A stretch of DNA of 64,000 nt from the NCBI RefSeq assembly GCF_030272615.1, contig NC_081413.1, forward strand, positions 558,905,945-558,969,944, in the 5' to 3' direction. A program made the translations under genes and the position numbers. Every line of letters starts with the position of its first letter. Within the stretch, counting starts at the first letter, position 1. Shown here one piece after another: positions 35,298-44,429 of the stretch. Under the pieces are notes generated by a model. The model was not told the origin of the DNA and did no database searches. It worked only from the letters and a program-made list of their open reading frames with translations. The stretch comes from Cryptomeria japonica (lineage: Eukaryota; Streptophyta; Pinopsida; Cupressales; Cupressaceae).

Positions 35298-36358
35298 TAT
35301 TAGAATAATATCTTTCTCTTTGTGTTATTAATGGTCATTTAAGTTGTTTCTAATTTCGCCTGTAGTTAACGATTGTTTCTTTTAGAAACATCGTCTTTGT
35401 AACTCTATTTAAAGGAGCTTTGTCTCCTTGATTAATTGAACAACATCAATTCTTTGAAATCCATATGCTTTTGTATCTGTATTATGGTATTAGAGCAGAG
35501 AATTAATTTTTTTTGAAATTTCTTTGTTATTCTAAAAATTTTCGAAAGGAATGTTTTAGAAAAAATTTCAAAAGTGGTTTGCTTCCAATTAGTGGATTTT
35601 TTTGCTGCAAATCGCATCGCGTGTCTTTGCCCTCGATCCGCGTCTATTCTCCACATGTTTTTGCCCGATCTGGTTCATTCATGGCCGCGTAGGGTTTCTA
35701 CAATTTTCGACTAGGGTTTTGACCCTTCAATTCAAGTCGAAATTTTATTTTGGTTGTAGATTCTTGGTGGGTTTTTTGAGACCTCAATTGGGGTGTCGTC
35801 AAATTTTTTTTGGTGCATCATTTTCCATGCCTCAATTTTTGAGTCGTCGGATCTGCATTTTGATTTTAGATTCTTGGTGGGTTTTCGAGAGCTTTTTTGG
35901 TTTGGTCTCAAATTTTTTTGAGTGCATCTTTTTGAGTCGTCGGATCTACATTTTGATTTTAGATTCTTGGTGGGTTTTTGAGAGCTTTTTTGGTTTGGTC
36001 TCAGATTTTTTTGAGTGCATCTTTTTTCTGGGAGGGTCGGTGGCAGACTCATCTCAAGTGGCAGAGTCAGTGGCAGGCTCTTGTCTTCTGTTGCAGCATG
36101 TTCTGAGAAGAAGGGGGCAACCTTCTCTGTTATTTCACTTGCTAGTTAGAACAATGACCATTAAGGGAGGGTATTAGAATAATATCTTTCTCTTTGTGTT
36201 ATTAATGGTCATTTAAGTTGTTTCTAATTTCGCCTGTAGTTAACGATTGTTTCTTTTAGAAACATCGTCTTTGTAACTCTATTTAAAGGAGCTTTGTTTC
36301 CTTGATTAATTGAACAACATCGATTCTTTGAAATCCATATGCTTTTGCATCTGTATTA
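35298..36358 (+). mobile_element. Short LTR element with TA...TA ends, 1061 bp
   Basis: Two LTRs of exactly 187 bp (35298-35484 and 36172-36358) differ at three positions (1.6%). They begin TATTAGAATAATATC and end ATCTGTATTA instead of the usual TG...CA. A perfect 5-bp target duplication CATCC flanks it (35293-35297 and 36359-36363), which fixes these ends. PBS TGGTATTAGAGCAGAG abuts the 5' LTR (35485). Purine tract TTAAGGGAGGG abuts the 3' LTR. A TATA-like CTATTTAAAGG is at about 35405. The 687-bp internal region encodes no enzyme; it has one long ORF with 93-bp repeats. It is non-autonomous and young, inserted in the Gypsy-type LTR. Confidence 0.93.
35602..36177 (+). other. 191-codon ORF inside the short LTR element
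   Basis: This ORF fills most of the internal region and stops two codons into the 3' LTR. It is Phe/Ser/Leu/Arg-rich with a repeated 31-residue segment (RRICILILDSWWVFESFFGL and its copy 31 residues later), caused by a 93-bp DNA repeat at about 35750-36025 (third, diverged copy at the left). The opposite strand is also open for 106 codons over the same repeat. No gag, protease or zinc-knuckle motif. Either a lineage-specific protein or a by-product of the repeat; I lean to the latter. Confidence 0.4.
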
Positions 36359-36699
36359 CATCCTCAATCCACATTTCAAATTTCATCACGTTTCAAGTTT
36401 GTTTGCTATGTCTTTCCTTCAATTTCGGGTTTTTTCTTCCTGAGTGCAAGTGGGAAATTTTCCTTTAATTGCAAGTTTTATTTTTTCTCTTGTTTTAGTG
36501 TTGTAGGGAAATTTTAAAACAATTATAAGTGCACTTTATTTAAAACTTGTTACTTGTAACTTACTTTTTATTTCCCCCTTGCTTTTTATGTCTTTTAAGT
36601 CACTGTAGGAACTTTTTGGACAAATTGCAAGTGGATTTAAAATGATAAATTTAAAAAGAACTTGTAATTTCTTTTAAAAGTTCCTACTTAAGTGATTTT

Positions 36700-36860
36700 T
36701 AGATGTAATAGGGATTTTATTTCCCTATTACATGTTTTATGTCCTTAAAGTTGTTTTAATTTTAAAACTTGTAAAAGGGATTTTATTTCCCTATTGCAAG
36801 TCTTTTTGTCAAAGTCATTTTAAACTTGTAAAGGGGATTTTATTTCCCTATTACAATTTA
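36700..36860 (+). repeat. Tandem repeat with hairpin units in Gypsy-type LTR
   Basis: Three units of about 55-65 bp each contain AGGGATTTTATTTCCCT (or GGGGATTTTATTTCCC), an inverted repeat around an AT loop, followed by ATTACA/ATTGCAAG and AACTTGTAAA. They lie at about 36710-36735, 36775-36805 and 36830-36855. Confidence 0.8.
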
Positions 36861-38689
36861 TTTTGACATGTCTTTTTGTTCTTTCCTCTCACAAACCCGA
36901 AATTGCTCAAGTGAAGGAAAAGTAATGCAATTTAAAACTAGTCAAGGGGTTTTTAAAACCCGATTGCATCTTTGGAGGGCACATTTTGCTTGTAGTTGGA
37001 GATGAAGAACCCGACCTGCACTTTTCTTCCCATGAATCCAATTTTTGTGGCTTTCTTCCCCTAAATCCGTCCAACATTCATGTTATTTTGTTAGGAATCG
37101 TTGCTTATTGCCATGTTTATCAGCAAGAACGGTTTTATGAAACACGTTTTGCATTTACAAAGACGTTTTTTGAGACATTTTTGGAATTTGTTTTTGCTAG
37201 TTCTTGCCACGTCTTGGAGCATGAAATTCGCCCTTCTTGCCACATTGCATTCTCCCTTCATTGATGAGTGTTTGAAGTCAAATTTACTTCTCTTTCCATG
37301 TCATTTATGGAGGAGGAGATTAAATGCAAAACCGATTTACTTGTTGCAAGGAATATCAACATGGTGGCTCTTTCGTCTATTTATAGAGCATTTCAGTTCT
37401 TCCCAAGCTCATTTGTTTTGGTCTAGGGCCTTTGACCAAGCAAGGATTCGGGTTACTAAGTGATCTTCCCAAATGGATAAGTTCTTTGAGCTGCTAATTG
37501 TATTTAGAGTTATATGTTTGGTTTTCAGATTTGGTCTTGCAGACTTTGAGCTGCTTATCATATTTGAAGCTAATGTGGAAAGCTCAAGAGGGAAAATAGC
37601 TTGTAGACTTTGTGTTGCTTCTATTTTTAAGACTTGTGCATGTAAGGTGAAGTGCATCGTGTAGTTAGACTTTGAGCTGCTACATATTGTGCTTGGTTAC
37701 TAGAAAATCATCTGAAAAGGTTGATAGGAGAATAGATAGTTGAAGACTTTGAACTTTCTTTCTGTTTTCTCATCCCAGGGAAGTGACGGAGGTCTTTGTG
37801 CCTTCATGGAAACTTTGCTTCCCTTTATGTTCCAAAAATCCTACAAAAAAGTCTCATTTCTGTATTTGCTGTTATTTATTTCCAATTGCTATTACTTTAC
37901 TATGAAGAGAAAAGAGTATAATTTTTCCTTGAAAGAAGAAGAAAGACTAATGTCCTGCCCATATTAGATTAGTTTAGTTTGTAGATAGGGGGGAGCCTTC
38001 CCTAAATTAGGAGAGTATCATACTCACACACTGTGGCTGAAACCACAATTTTGTACATCCCCCAGGTGTACAAAATTTTCATACCAACAAAGACAAGTCG
38101 TCAAAAAAAGTGAAATTTTGAAAATGTTGTGGATTCAAAGAGAAAAATCCAAGGATATGATATCTTGATAGGGAAAATTCCTTGTCCCAACCTTGACAGG
38201 AGAGGAAAATATAGAAAATTTTGTGAAAAATCCTTGGTTGAATAAGGAATTCCAAAATTCAAAGATTAAATCCATGATTGAAGCATGGAAATTCAAAGTG
38301 TAAAGGTTAAAATCCTAAATTCAAGTGTGGAATTCCAAAATTAAAATGTGAAATCCAAGGTTGGAACATGGATTCTCACTCACGCCCGAATTTTCCTTAG
38401 GCATTTTGTTGAAAATTCTTGGTAACTTTGCAATAGCGTTCACTAGTCCTTTAGCAGCTAGGATTTGAGCCTAGTAATCCTTCTCTCACCCTCACAAGCA
38501 CTTAAATTTGTCCTTAACTACATCAAGAATGCACCCACACTAATCCATGCTTGGGGTAAATTTGTACTTAGAAAATCCTTAACAACCCATGTTTTGCCCC
38601 CACTAGTTCAAGACAACCCATGTTTAGCACCCTCTAGTCCGGAACACCCCTTTGAACACGCCCTAATTGTTCTTGACCACATGTTAATC

Positions 38690-38850
38690 CTGCCACTGGC
38701 GCTGCCCCTCGACCCCGCTGGGACGCTGCCCCAGACCCCGCAAGGGGCGCTGCCCCTCGACCCCGTTGGGGCGCTGCCCCAGACCCCGCGGGGGCGCTGC
38801 CCCTCAACCCCACTAGGGGCGTTGCCCCCAGACCCCCAGTTTATTTTTGA
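38690..38850 (+). repeat. GC-rich minisatellite, three units of about 47 bp
   Basis: Units start GCGCTGCCCCTCGACCCCG and each consists of two related halves of about 24 bp (GACGCTGCCCCAGACCCCG is the second type). It is very GC-rich in an AT-rich region and dense in CpG. Both strands are open across it, giving spurious Pro/Leu or Gly/Ser ORFs. Confidence 0.85.
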
Positions 38851-38940
38851 GCTACAAAATACCACGGGAAGTGTTGCGGTTGTCCATACTGTGAGAAAGA
38901 AGCCTGCAACTAAGCATTGGCAGGGAAGCCATAAGCTGTA

Positions 38941-39475
38941 GAGGGAGACGGATTTGGAGGTTGCGAACAAACAGAGTTTGAGGGAAGGCATTGCAGGTCC
39001 GCGCAGTTGTATGACACCAGGGAGTTATTCAGTTCAGTTTTTAGCCTTTGGGAAGTGTGATGGAGGATTTGAGGTGTCTCCTAGCCTTTGTGCCAGCGGG
39101 TTGTGGCCACCTCCAGGCAGGATAGGTACGCTTTGAGGAACTTGGAGTATGTCTTGGCTGGACATGAGGTTGCCTTGGTGGATGCAGAGAGGGCTCGAGA
39201 GGAGCTGACCACCAGGTTGGAGGTCATAGTCGCGTGAGACTTAGTTCAGCGTACCTTGGAGTTGGATGCCGGGAGAGCAGCACGGGTGGCTATCGAGGAC
39301 AAATTGGCTAGGGAGACAGTATCATTTGAGAAGCAGTTGGTGGAGGCTGAGATTGAAAAAACGTGTTTTGCAGACAAGTTTGGTTTTTCAAGCGAGGACG
39401 CAACAAGTGTATAAGTTCTGGGCTCGACTGCGTCAGCAGTTTTGTTTAATGTCATCTCTATTTTGTATTAAGTCG
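38941..39475 (+). pseudogene. Gypsy-element coiled-coil coding relic
   Basis: Forward reading contains RYALRNLEYVLAGHEVALVD, AERAREELTTRLEVIVA and DKLARETVSFEKQLVEAEIE, separated by one stop. This is a long amphipathic, Arg/Glu-rich helix of the kind found in the extra ORF or gag-like tail of plant Gypsy elements. It is followed by a purine tract (TTGGGGGGGA) and an LTR, so it is the 3' coding end of an LTR element. Its 5' part is missing. No enzyme domain. Confidence 0.55.
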
Positions 39476-39507
39476 TCCGAAGATGACTTCTTTTCTTTTG
39501 GGGGGGA

Positions 39508-39782
39508 TGATGTTGGCGGCAATATTGTACACGGAAATAAAACTAGTTAATTAAGTTGTAATTGTGTTGGTTAGTTGGCAACCGAGGGGTGGCAGTTGCG
39601 GTGCGACGGTTGGCGCTCGCACCCCCTCGGCATCTTTATATACTTCCGAATGTAACTTGTGGACAACGACGACAAGGAATGAAATAACATCTCTTATATT
39701 GCATTTGATATCTATGGCATTATTATTCTGCATTACGTGTTTTATCTGTGTGCTTTAAGTTATTCACCCGAGAGGGTAAACA
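39508..39782 (+). mobile_element. 3' LTR of a Gypsy-type element, 275 bp
   Basis: It starts TGATGTTGGCGGCAATATTG directly after the purine tract TTTTGGGGGGGA and ends CACCCGAGAGGGTAAACA, a characteristic plant Gypsy LTR terminus. A TATA box (CTTTATATACTTCC) is at about 39632, preceded by a GC-rich block. The matching 5' LTR is not in the window. Confidence 0.7.
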
Positions 39783-40185
39783 AACTCGGACCCGTATCCC
39801 ACACCGGAAACTTGGTTGGAAACATCTCCATAGAGAGCGGACTTCTCACTAACATATCCCCCATCTCCAAACCAAACAAAAAAAGGAAACCCTAAAATGT
39901 TACCAAAAAAAAAAAGGGAACAAAATAATCAAAATGCAGTACAAATGGAAAAAAAACAACACTCAAAACAAATGCAGGTCACAAGGATTTCTTAAAACGT
40001 TGCAACAGTCATTACTAAATTATTATACTATATTAATGTCATTATATTTTCAAAATTTCTATAAATTATTAAATTATATTTAAAAGAAATTGGCATCTCC
40101 AAGTACCCACATCTCCTATTTTGAAAAAATACCCATACCGGTACCAGCACTAGTCTCCAAGTACCCTCGTACCCATGCAACCTTG
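39783..40185. other. Dispersed repeat, unclassified
   Basis: It contains CCCGTATCCCACACCGGAAAC and ATACCCATACCGGTACC phrases. A sequence resembling it in inverse orientation (CCTATAGAGGGATGTTTCCG) occurs near 28840. No terminal repeats were established. Confidence 0.35.
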
Positions 40186-40617
40186 TTAATATAGAGTGCA
40201 ATATGTATGACAGTCATACTTAATTTCATATGCATTCATAATACATGAAAGATTATTATATTATCGGCCTAGTCTTGATTCATCTACTAAGTCCTATGAG
40301 GGGCTAGGTTGGTGTGTGTAGGGAAAGGCGAGTAAACCCATCACAAGTAATGGTGAGCCCAAGATGGGTAGGGACATAATCCTGGGCCTTGAGGGAGCCT
40401 CTTGGTAGTTGGTGTCAACGCCCTATGACAGTAAATCCCCATCCCTCATTAGAATTAGGAAAGAAGCTAAGATAGGACTTAATATAACGAATATTGAATG
40501 TGTTATGCAAACTAATTCGTGTAATAGATTAAGAAATATGAATTGAAGCATAATAATGTAAAGTAATGTGTGTTAATTCATTGGGAAATAGGCAGCCTCC
40601 TAGTAGTGGACATTACA
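40186..40617 (+). mobile_element. Truncated LTR related to 18336-19422
   Basis: It shares GCAATATGTATGACAGTCATAC and the downstream AATTTCATA...CATTCATAATACATGA text with the LTRs of the non-autonomous element at 18336-22002, plus the mid-LTR 'GGGCCTTGAGGG' region, and ends GTGGACATTACA. The 5' half is missing. It marks a second copy or relative of that family. Confidence 0.75.
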
Positions 40618-41040
40618 AAGTAGACATGACATGAAAGAAGAAGTGCAAAGCATGTAAGTGAATATTCTACTTGCCAGCAAAACAAGTCAAAGCAGACACT
40701 TCCAACCGGTTTGCTTAAATTCTTACCCATTCTTGAACAGAAGTGGTAGAGCATATATATAAACTTTATTACAGGCCTTCCAAAGGCATAGCGTAAGGAT
40801 TGTATTTACATGGTGGTGGGCAAGTAACCAGAATGAGTTTAGCAAACCATGTTTTAACTTGGTTTGAAAGTCTCTTGTATTCAATATCTTATCCAAAAAG
40901 CTCCAATCAGTTCATCGGTTCAATTTAGAGGGTTGATTAAGAAAGATTTTATCGTATTTGTCATAGAGAAGAAGAATGTATAAAATGATAATTTCTGAAA
41001 TAAATGAAGGACAAAGAGTGCAAGAGTAGACTAGTGATTT
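40618..41040. other. FOLT1 intron 2: no gene seen
   Basis: No recognisable coding or repeat structure. Confidence 0.45.
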
Positions 41041-41920
41041 TCATAGAAGGGCTGTCCAAATGGAGAAAATTGTGAAAGATGAGAAGGTATTGACGAAGTA
41101 TGATGGAGACATTAACAGTCATCTTCGAAGGCCAATATAGCTATCCAAACAGGTGGGCATAGATGAAGTGCGTGCCCATGCTCACTACCTTGAGGTATAT
41201 ATTACCCCATCCTCTCAAAGAATCAATGGAGTCGATACCAAGACAAGGAAAGTAAATTCCACAAGTACCGAGAATAAATCTGCAACAAATTGTGACCATT
41301 GTGATAAAGGCAATCATGCTATTGGGAGCTAAATTGAAAAAACTGCCCACATAATAAAGGTAAAAGGGAAAAAAGAAACTCTATGCCTACCATACATGAA
41401 GAGGACAAAACAATGGTAACTGATTGTAGTTCAGAGATGGACTCTAAACCTTCTTGCGCTATAAAGAAGAAGAATTTTTTAAGACAAGAAAAGAAGGAGC
41501 ATTCAAATTTGTTTAACATCAATAAGGGTGTTAAAGTTGATGCACTATTTGAATCTCATTCCCAAGCTAACATAATATCTCAAATTTTGGTAGGAAAACT
41601 AAGTCTAGAAACTTATCAACATTCCAAGCCTTATGCTTTAGCTTAGATCAAGAAGGTGCTAACTTGCTAGTGAGAAGACCATGTAAAATGAAGCTTGCTC
41701 TAAGTTTGTTGATGAAGTGGTTGCAGATGCATTTCCCTTGAATGTATGTGGTGTTATGTAGGGCAGGCCCTACACATATATGACTGGAAAACGGTTTATT
41801 ATTTAAGCGAAGTCTGGAAAAATAAAGATTAATCATGAATCACTGCAGTTCCCGAATTTTTCCCTAAAAAATTCACCTTTTTTTAAAAGAAATCAGGGTA
41901 TTTTAGTGACTAGGGTATGC
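41041..41920 (+). pseudogene. Gypsy gag/protease relic
   Basis: A forward reading starts with a gag tail and a partial zinc knuckle (NCDHCDKGNHAIGS, about 41291-41332). It then shows a retroviral-type aspartic protease fold: VDALFESHSQANIISQILVG (active-site DSG/DTG changed to ESH), LSLETYQHSKPYALA, then after frameshifts FPLNVCGVM, equivalent to the plant Gypsy PLDVCGVVLG motif. No RT follows. The lost catalytic Asp and frameshifts make it inactive. Confidence 0.75.
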
Positions 41921-43298
41921 ACTACATCATAGTTTTTACAGATCATGTTACCACTTTATCAGCAAGACAATAGATGTAGTGGCAAATGTATTGGCTAATT
42001 GATACTAGAAAATTTGAGTAGGAGGGTCTAGACTCTATACTCATCTTTTGCCCTCCATGGTAATAAATCTAATCACGGAAGATTGTGCCAAAGCAGAAGA
42101 GCTTATTTTTCATTAGGAGTTAAAAACCTAAGGATCAGAAAGAAGAGAGGTTTCCGTGAATAGAAATTTGATTTTGTTGTGCATTCAATAGCTCTTTAAC
42201 ATAATTGGATGAAACAAAGGAGAATGATAACACAAGAAAGATGTGATGTATAAATGATGAAAGCCACTTGCTTTATTTTTGCTAGCTTTCTAGCAGTGAG
42301 AATATACATGAAGCTAAAGAATGGAAACTGACCTATTGCTGAAAAAGTGGGTGCTTAAATTTGAGTAATTTGTGTTCTATTTATTTTTCCCCGTTTAGTT
42401 AAAATTTAAATAATAGACTGGGAGTTGGTATCTAGCCGACAATTTTTCTGAATCTAGGTTACCTTAACCATCAGTATCTTTAACAAAGGGGTAAACAACA
42501 CAAATAACTTTTATCTAGAGAACAATCAATAACATATTGTATAGGGCCTGGGTATAATTAAATGATACTTTCTACAATTGCACTTGCTGCTTTTGTGGAT
42601 GCATAGTACGGGAAGCTTCTGCCTCAGCAACCAACATGCATTTCTTGATGATCAATGATGCTAGTTGGTAATGAATTTTGCAGGTTTTTTTTCTGCTCAG
42701 ATGAGTTATGTTATTTTAACTTTTGTCAAGTCGGTTTTTATCAGTTGCTTTCAGTCGGATGCTTTCTTTGCGAAGGACTAGCTTATGCATCGGCAAACTA
42801 TGCAGAAAGATTGTTTTTATTCTTCTTCAGGTCTGTTATGTCCACTATGAGGCTGTGTAAATATTCAAGAGTTGAGAAATTTAGTCACCAGTCTATTTAC
42901 TATGCAGAGGTTGTTTGTTTTTAAGCATGTACTTGATTTATTTCCACTTGCTTGAACTTATATGCGAAAGAACTCTATGTTAGATAATCTACAGCATTCT
43001 TCAAGCTTCTTGCCCAGGACTGTTTGAGCGAGAGGGATAAGTGAAAATAATCGACTAAGCCTCTGTTCCTCGTTGGCTAAGATGGAATTATCTAGTTTTT
43101 TGCAATTTCTGTCACTAGACCCGTAAATTTGATCCCTTTCAACTAAATCAAAGAGTAAACCAAAAAGATTAACTTCGTGAATCCTTGTCTGCAAAAACAA
43201 TTATTCACCCAATCCAGAAGCATACACCATTAATTATTCACCCATTTGACGAAATGAAAAAGATGAATGGAGCATCCAACTTGTGAAAATGATCTCAC
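41921..43298. other. FOLT1 intron 2, 5' part: no gene seen
   Basis: Intron DNA up to the exon 2 donor. ORFs at 42655-42924 (plus) and 42958-43200 (minus) have no recognisable domain. Confidence 0.5.
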
Positions 43299-43375
43299 CT
43301 CTGTTCGTGCGATTGTGTAGAGGGCGTTGGCTGTATTTGTATATAAAGGGAATCGAGTAAGCCGGCCATCGTTTA
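43299..43375 (-). CDS. FOLT1: FOLT1-like folate carrier, exon 2
   Basis: A 77-bp exon that completes a Val codon begun in exon 1, then encodes NDGRLTRFPLYTNTANALYT and IARTE. This is the matrix loop after the first PxDxxRxR signature in plant FOLT1, where VNDGR is diagnostic. The acceptor is CATCCAG|TA and the donor GAG|GTGAGA. It ends on a codon boundary, continuing in exon 3 as GLRGLY. Intron 1 upstream is only 77 bp, intron 2 downstream is 10.6 kb. Confidence 0.92.
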
Positions 43376-43452
43376 CTGGATGGAGAGAACAAACAAACAA
43401 ATTAAAATGAATATGAATATCAGTATAGAATAGGAAAGAATAAAAAATTTAC

Positions 43453-43573
43453 CTTGAAATCTGGTTCTAACAACATCGAGGGGATGAAGCGCAGCAACAG
43501 TAGTAAAACCGGCGATTGCCCCAGCCGTGGCATTCTCCCATTGCCATTGCATCCTCCCCTTGCTCCACTCCAA
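43453..43573 (-). CDS. FOLT1: FOLT1-like folate carrier, exon 1 with start codon
   Basis: This exon encodes the N-terminus of a mitochondrial-carrier-family protein: MEWSKGRMQWQWENATAGA, transmembrane helix 1, and the first carrier signature HPLDVVRTRFQ (PxDxxRxR). The QWENATAGA-AGF start is specific for FOLT1, a chloroplast-envelope folate carrier that supplies folate to plastids; about 300 residues are expected. I chose the first Met (43573); the second Met seven codons on aligns better with the family's start and is an equal alternative. The donor is CAAG|GTAAAT. There is no separate transit peptide, as usual for the family. The four visible exons supply 123 residues without a stop. Confidence 0.92.
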
Positions 43574-43790
43574 GGTCCAAACAAACCTTTCGCCAAATTT
43601 TAAGTTTCTCTGGATTTCTTCTTCAAATCTTTGGATGCCCGCCTTTAGGTTGGAAACTTACATTTACAAAAAGCGAGGCATTTTAATTGAATATACTTCA
43701 CTAGCTAGCAAGGAGTTAGAGACTTCAACGGGGAGAAATATATAAATATAGATAGAGAAAAAATATATTTATATTTATATAGGGAAAACA
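43574..43790 (-). promoter_or_regulatory. Putative FOLT1 5' UTR and core promoter
   Basis: Upstream of the start on the minus strand there is a TATA-like CCCTATATAAATAT at 43771-43784 and a second TATTTATATATTTC near 43736-43750, placing a start site about 140-180 bp before the ATG. The leader is pyrimidine-rich near the gene. This is inferred from position and motif only. Confidence 0.45.
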
Positions 43791-44429
43791 CATGCATGAA
43801 GCTATAAATAGTCTATGGGACATTCAACTATATTGTATTGATCTTTTACATTTCAGTGCTGTTATTTTTTTTCAAGATAAGCATTCTATCTTATTAATGG
43901 CTTTTTTATTGAATAAATTGTGTCAAAAAACAATTATCATTAAATTGTCATGCTTGTCTCCAATGTCTTTGAAGGTATTACATCTATAATATAAAAAAAT
44001 AAAAAATATTATACTATCCATGTATTACAAAAAGTATAGTCTCTTTCTTCCTATGCTTCTTTAGGTATTTTCCACCTCCCCATTTCACATCGAAGTTGAT
44101 GAGCGAGACATTAATTGAGTAATAAGAATCTTGGTCCTCCACACAATATCAATTGTTATGTACGCTTTTTATTGATGGTCACATGTAGGATTGAACGCTT
44201 CAAGATAATACTTATTTTTTCTCTTTGGCACTTTACCCTATGTATGCCTATGGAACTTTATCTAAAACAAAATATTTTATATCTTTGTTATTTGTAGGAC
44301 AGGCATTCAAATAAATATTTCATTTTCTCATCCATTTGTTATTTTGTTTCATCCATGAACTTTTGTGTTTTCTCATGATGTCACTGAAAACAATGTTAGG
44401 CCACTTACTAGCTTCCATTAGTTCATTTT
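43791..44429. other. Upstream intergenic DNA: no gene seen
   Basis: AT-rich, no recognisable coding or repeat structure. Confidence 0.5.

Larger units (their letters stand above)
34776..38072 (+). mobile_element. Long Gypsy-type LTR, interrupted
   Basis: It begins TGCAAATGGGGACCCCC, like the LTR start at 3086, and probably ends at about 38072 in CCCCCAGGTGTACA, followed by internal-looking sequence (AAAATTTTCATACCAACA). After removal of the 1061-bp insertion at 35298-36358 and one target copy, the LTR would be about 2.2 kb. It contains a tandem array at 36700-36860 and Gypsy-like promoter/leader text. No polymerase domain follows in frame; the next recognisable retroelement coding is another element at 38941. 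Confidence 0.55.

Noticed and set aside
38465-38991. ORFs of 158 and 127 codons
   Set aside because: Open because of the GC-rich minisatellite; no start context, domain or partner.
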